Below, one piece after another: positions 58,810 through 64,000 of a stretch of DNA of 64,000 bases; the first letter of the stretch is position 1, and each line of letters begins with the position of its first letter. The DNA lies in the NCBI RefSeq assembly GCF_030052815.1, contig NC_079493.1:123157132-123221131 (forward strand), given 5' to 3'. The translations under genes were made by a program, and so were the position numbers. Under the pieces are notes generated by a model that was given only the letters and a program-made list of their open reading frames with translations, ran no database searches and had not been told where the DNA came from. The DNA comes from Hevea brasiliensis (taxonomy: Eukaryota > Streptophyta > Magnoliopsida > Malpighiales > Euphorbiaceae).

Positions 58810-60564
58810 CATCTGTCATCACATTGGTCGAGTAATAAATTTTGCTTGCAGAAGCCGCCGTTGTTCATGGTATGACCAAGGAAATTAGAGAAGACCTTTG
58901 CCCCATTTTGGTGGCTCAGCCTACCCCAAATGCCTTGTAGGATTACGACGCAGTTTACATCTTTCATTTGCTTACTTTATGATTTTTCTTTTCCATATAA
59001 ATATTTGTATGAATTTTGATGAAACTCGAGAATGTTGTGAAGATATATGCATCTTGATATGGTCTGCAGAAGCTCTTTTTTTTTTTTAGTTATATATTAT
59101 TATTGTTATTATTATTATTATTATTAGAGCACTAAAGAAAAGGGTTTTGTACTAAGTTATGTGTGGATAAGGTTGCTAGCTCAGAATGACCTCTAATGGT
59201 TAATGGTGGCATTGTGCTTTGTTGGGTCAATGAACTTCCAATCGTTGTGGAATATTTTTTTCCAAATGATATAGTGATACCCACTTTTGCTTTATGGTTC
59301 ACGTTTGGAGTGTTTAGTAAAGCAACTTGCGAGCGAGTACCTTATCATCTTGTTATGGTATTTGATCCTTGATAATGTAGGTATCCTGTATGGCAATTTA
59401 AGTCATTGGTTATAATGAATTGACTCAGCAGTGGTGGTGACAGTGTTCATAATTCAGGTTCAGCCCAAATAATTGGAACGAATCAACACAATTTGTTTTC
59501 GAATCAACACAATTTGATTTTTTTAGTTCATTTTGGTTTTTAGTTTTAGGAGATTGAGTTATTTTAGTTTGGTTTGATTTTTATATTTCTTATAATTTGA
59601 TTTTCAATTTCTCTGTATGGATGAGTTTATAAACACTCCTAGCGGTGACTGACTGGTGAGCATCGGCTAATTGGTCCACACTTTGTGGGCCAGATTAGGT
59701 GTGCCCCGTAAAACATGTGTGGCCGGTTCAAAAAAAAAAAAAAGGAACACAAAGGGCAATGATTGAGCTATTATGTTCGGCCATTTTGAGTCTTCCTGGC
59801 TTGGGGCGCTGAAGTGGCCAGCATAGAATGAGGTGAGGTGACTGAATTTTCGCTCGATTAAAGTTGCTGCTACTGCCTAATTGTTTATGTTGCTTTTCAG
59901 GATGCACTAAAGACTATGGACTCTTTAATAACAAAAGCTTACAATGTTTTAGTTGAATAATAAACAGAGAATAATCTTGTAGTAAGTTTCGTACTATTTC
60001 TGAAAGGCAAGAAGAAGAGCCTGTAATCACAGACTGATAGTGTTAATCATTGAAAGCAGAGTTTGAATTTTTGATAATAATAATTGAATACTTTGCAGAC
60101 AAGCCATCCTCTGTAAAGGAATAAAAGGTTGACGAATCTTGCATTGAAAAAGGCCCACTTGTGCTATATGTTGTTTAAGAAAAACACATGCCAACAATTG
60201 TATTGAAAAAAATAAAAGAGATGGACATCTTTATACATTACTAATCTTTGCCTCCCATAGCACAGGCAGGTCTCTTGTTCATTTTTTTCATGGAGTCTTT
60301 TCCTACTAAAATTGCTAGGTTTCACAAGACGAACAACGCGCAGATCTCTCTCTCTCTCTCTCTCTCACTCTATCACCTACTCTAGCTTTTTCTCCAGCTT
60401 TGTGTGTAGGTAGCATTTTTGTGAAAAGTACACTGCAGCCCAGCACTATGGTCCTTGCAGCTATTAAATGATGTGAGCATTATGAGTTGTGTGACGAAGG
60501 AAAAATTTTCACTTTACATACACACAAGGACATTGATGACCTAATACTTCGTTGACTTTATCTC
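58810..60564. other. intergenic region downstream of bL34
   Basis: Likely 3' UTR of bL34 to about 59080, then AT-rich sequence with a TTA/ATT run at about 59093-59127 and a GGTTTGGTT-rich decayed stretch at about 59500-59620. A (TC)n run lies at about 60343-60366. No gene is supported. Confidence 0.5.
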
Positions 60565-61336
60565 TGTTAAAAGTGTCGGTGAAATTATAATTTAATTTAT
60601 TATATTATATAAGTGATTAGATATTTACATATTAAAATGACTAATTAAATTAAAGTTATAATTTAATCACTTATATTTATCCTTTTATATTTATACTTTT
60701 CTGATGTGAGATTTATAATCTCAACACTCCCCCTTCAAATACAACCACATAGTTGTAACTTGACAATTAATTTATATTTTTAATCAAATACGAACCCAAT
60801 TAAATAGTCTTGTAGACAGTTGAAACCCACAATTCAGTTCAACCTCTAATATCATATTAAATTTAGAGAGAGTATTGGATAAATTATAATTTAATTCATT
60901 TTAATTTGGACTTAGATAAGTAATTAAATTACTTTACACATTAAAATAACTAATCAAGTTAATGTTATAATCTGACTACTCATATATTGCTCTTTTTACT
61001 TCGTATTCTTTCGATGTGAGATTCCAACACTCCCCTCTCAAGTGCAACCACATTGTTGTCTCTTAACGATTAGTTTATATTTTTATTTTTAACCCAATAC
61101 GGATTCAATTATACAGCCTTATGGCGGTTGAAACTTACAACTCAGTCAAAGTTATGATACCATGTTAAATTTAGAAAGAGTGTTGGGCAAATTACAATTT
61201 AATTCATTTTAATTTGGGTTTATATAAGTAATTAGATTATTTTATATATTAAAATAACTAGCCAAGTTAATGTTCTAATCTGACTACTTATATATTGTTT
61301 TTTTACTTCATATTCTTTCAACGTTGGATTCCAAAA
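60565..61336 (-). mobile_element. TRIM array: three LTRs sharing two internal regions
   Basis: LTR-like units at 60565-60726 (162 bp), 60855-61029 (175 bp) and 61163-61336 (174 bp), separated by internal segments of about 130 bp. On the - strand each LTR starts TGTTGGAATC or similar and ends TTTAACA. The third has a damaged first base pair. The primer site TGGTATCATAAC directly abuts LTR 3 (61162-61151), with a decayed counterpart next to LTR 2. Purine tracts GAGAGGGGAG and GAAGGGGGAG precede the other LTRs. The same 5-bp sequence ATCTC flanks the whole array (60560-60564 and 61337-61341). LTR 1 is the most diverged. No coding capacity. Confidence 0.75.
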
Positions 61337-61341
61337 ATCTC

Positions 61342-62138
61342 ATCATCTTAAAGATAACTGAAATTACTTAATTTGCCCCACCACTCAATGGATGTCCTTG
61401 TTGTGTGGCATTGATGCGCCATAGTGTTTTCAACATCATCATTAGTTATAGAAACCTGGAAGCAGTTAATGTCATTACATGTAATCCCATGTACCAGGAG
61501 CAGATGATTATAGCAGTATCTTCATTCCACTTCTGATCCTTGGGATTGGGGGGCTAAGGAAGAGCTAGCGGAGACATTTCGTCGATGATAAAATATATAA
61601 AGCCGATCGAACAAGGTTACAAGTTCATCACAAGAAACGAAAAATCATGTCCATTACTTGTGAGGAAATCTATCTTTCAGCTAAAGTTAAACGGTAGATG
61701 GTCTGCCATTAATCGAACTAAAAATGGGATGTGATGCATGTCTGATGTAACCAACGCCAAGTAGTTAGCACAAGCCTTTCTTCTTATTTAAACTTGATTA
61801 GAGTTGCAACTTTCTTATTTTTGCAGTTTCTGAACTTCTTTCATTTGCTTAACTTGTAATTTAAAATTGTTGACTCTATGATCATCTTCTTCAATACTAA
61901 CAAAATTAAACAACATAATAAAACTAACCATAAAAAGTCACACAAGATAAGACCACCCCTCGCTATCTATAACCTTAATTAACACAGTTTATTAAAGCAC
62001 ACATCAATATAACATCATCGTCTAGGGAATTAGTTAACCTTTTTCCTAAGCAAAAAAAACAACTACTTATATAATTTGGGAGAAAAAAAAAAGAATGTTG
62101 ATTTAGTATGCTTAATTTCACAATAACCTTGGTAATTG

Positions 62139-62173
<35 letters not shown>

Positions 62174-62201
62174 GCTATAAGTACTTGACTTGAGAATTAA
62201 G

Positions 62202-62264
<63 letters not shown>

Positions 62265-62526
62265 GTAGGGTACATCAGTATAGGCGAATTTACTGGCATG
62301 GAAATATTTTTAGGTGAGGAACATGTCAAAAGAGCCTACACATATATTTAAGAAACCTCAGCAAGCATTACTCTCTGAAGAGCCTGAACTAGTAACATTT
62401 AGGTTTTCCGTAAGAGTTGCACTTACCATCTTATGCATATTTCAGGATACAAATGCACTGTACCAAAATGAATCTATACACAACACCTAAAACCCACGCT
62501 AGACCACCCATGTCTAGCTAGCTAGT
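61342..62526. other. intergenic / 3' flank of the MYB gene
   Basis: No gene is supported. It contains (GA)n at 62139-62170 and (TA)n at 62213-62262. The part next to 62527 is the probable 3' UTR of the MYB gene. Confidence 0.5.
62139..62262. repeat. microsatellites (GA)n and (TA)n
   Basis: A GA run at about 62139-62170 and a TA run at about 62213-62262, separated by about 40 bp of unique sequence. Likely variable in length between individuals. Confidence 0.9.
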
Positions 62527-63642
62527 TTAGGCATTCCAGCTGCAGCTTGAAGGAAGATTATTGACATTATTATTATTAGGGTTTGCACCAAATTGAACAC
62601 TTGAGAATGCTGATAGTGATGAGGATGATGAAGATGATGGCAGTGATGACATGATTGCATCAATGTATTCCATCTGATTTGTAGGCACTTCATGTGGATT
62701 ATAAGACCCTGAAGGAAAACATGGAAGTCTAGCAACTGGATCAATTAGTACTTCTTGTAAGGCAGCAGACGATGATGACGATGATTGGATATTGCAGCAA
62801 ACACTTCCTTCAATGATCTCAGACAGCTTTGGCATCATAGGCAACATGCCTTGATTCTCATAATTAGGCATTATTGCAATAGCTTGGTCCTGACTAAATT
62901 TGTGATCTCCAGTATAATGTGGACCTGTGCCATTGCTCAAAATTTGATCTTCTTGATGACTTGGATCAAGGTGCTGAGGTGGATAAGGCAATGCCCACAT
63001 TGGATCTAAGGAAGATGAACTATTATTTAGTGGTGATGGGATTATTGAGGGCGTGAAATTATCTAAATCAAGATTGTAATTATTGGATTGGTTGAATTTG
63101 ACATCTCCTTGGCCAAAACTTTGCAGCATTGAAGCTGGGGAAGGAAGGTAGTGCTGGTCTTGTTGAGCAGTACTGAGGATGAGATTAGGGTTTCCAGTGA
63201 GAGAGAAGAAAGCTTCCTCAGAACCACCACTTGGGTTGTGAACATCAGCGAAGGTGGCTAAACCAGGAACATCATGACAGATAAGCTTCTTCTTTATGCT
63301 TGAATTCCAGAAGTTCTTCACTTCATTATCTGTTCTTCCTGGTAGATGCTTAGCTATCTGTGCCCATCTGTCAGCAAACGCATCTTCATTGGAATATATA
63401 TTACAAGAATATGTAAATTATTACAAAAACTAATATCAATAAGATAAGTTTTATATAGCTAATGACAATTAATTATTTAATTAATGATTTTACCTGTTGC
63501 CTAAAATACTATGGAGTTCAACAATGAGAGCTGCTTCTTGAGGAGAGAAGCTTCCACGTTTTAGGTCAGGTCGAAGATAATTTATCCATCTTAATCTGCA
63601 GCTCTTTCCACATCTCTGCAACCCTGCATCAAAGAATTAATA

Positions 63643-63678
<36 letters not shown>

Positions 63679-64000
63679 CAGGAGGAGGAGGAGGAATTAA
63701 ATCAAATACCGTGGAATTTGAACCCCATAAGTAAAAGTAGAGTGGAAAAATTAGGCAAATAATATAAATAAATGCAAGATATGATTAGCCTGCAAGGCTA
63801 GAAGGGATAGAATCTAGTAATTAAATTATTGAAATTAAAAAATAGGAAGGAAATCGATCTAGAAATTAAATGGACCTATATATTAAATTCAAATCATCAA
63901 GAAATGACCTGCATATCTCTCTCTGCATGTGTGTGTGTGTGTAACAGAGAAAGAGAAATAATTAATTAATACCAGCATGTTTAGGAATTGAGCTCCAGCA
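62527..64000 (-). CDS. R2R3-MYB transcription factor (MYB26/MYB67-like), 5' end off window
   Basis: DNA-binding transcription regulator, nuclear. Visible exons on the - strand: >64000-63973 (28 nt), 63623-63494 (130 nt, the classic length of R2R3-MYB exon 2), 63367-62527. Introns are 349 and 126 bp with GT-AG ends. 332 residues are visible. They start with the end of R2, [10 protein letters not shown], then [18 protein letters not shown], then R3 with [20 protein letters not shown] and [20 protein letters not shown], then [10 protein letters not shown]. The C-terminal part is Ser/Asn/Pro-rich with a Ser run. R3 closely resembles my memory of Arabidopsis MYB26, which drives secondary wall thickening in anthers; subgroup assignment is an inference. 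About 35-45 N-terminal residues lie beyond the window. Confidence 0.9.

Noticed and set aside
62063..62329. 88-codon - strand frame
   Set aside because: Most of it is translated (TA)n and (GA)n microsatellite.

Overview
The window is nuclear DNA from a flowering plant. It has spliced genes with GT-AG introns, two families of CC-NB-LRR resistance genes, an R2R3-MYB gene, a nuclear gene for a mitochondrial ribosomal protein, and many Ty3/gypsy (Athila and Tekay/Del type), LINE, TRIM, hAT and MITE sequences in an AT-rich background. The gene families suggest a dicot, perhaps a woody rosid. No species can be assigned from the sequence alone.

Layout. (1) 487-4865, + strand: an apparently intact RPP13-like CC-NB-LRR gene with one 410-bp intron between the NB-ARC and LRR parts. 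(2) 6101-14830: a roughly 0.9-kb non-coding segment present twice in direct orientation. Between the copies lie a LINE fragment, the 3' half of a Tekay/Del chromovirus with a 2.64-kb LTR, and the 5' LTR plus gag start of an Athila-like element. (3) 14831-17947: AT-rich intergenic DNA with foldback elements and a 539-bp Mutator-like MITE. (4) 18240-40241, + strand: a ten-exon SurE-like phosphatase gene (388 aa). Its sixth intron is 18.6 kb long. It holds a complete 13,973-bp Athila retrotransposon (TSD ATATT) and a complete TRIM (TSD GATAT), and the TRIM carries a 1,382-bp hAT element inside one LTR (TSD GCCTAACT). Without these insertions the intron would be about 2.85 kb. (5) 40700-54434: three tandem units on the - strand, each a CC-NB-LRR locus plus its downstream flank. 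One locus is near-complete with one frameshift (51637-54434), one is a 240-bp relic (50656-50895) and one is truncated and frameshifted (43208-45359). (6) 55797-58809, + strand: mitochondrial ribosomal protein bL34 (three exons, 144 aa), behind a promoter rich in TGGGCY site II motifs and a telo-box. (7) 60565-61336: a three-LTR TRIM array with one shared TSD. (8) 62527 to the right edge, - strand: most of an R2R3-MYB gene resembling the MYB26/MYB67 group.

The cellular genes do not form a pathway. The two resistance families act in intracellular pathogen sensing, SurE in phosphate-ester hydrolysis, bL34 in mitochondrial translation, and MYB in transcriptional control. I found no convincing unknown protein system. 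The most informative structures are the nested, TSD-bounded insertions in the SurE intron, the triple-LTR TRIM array, paired hairpins in the Athila LTR, and the decaying tandem resistance cluster.
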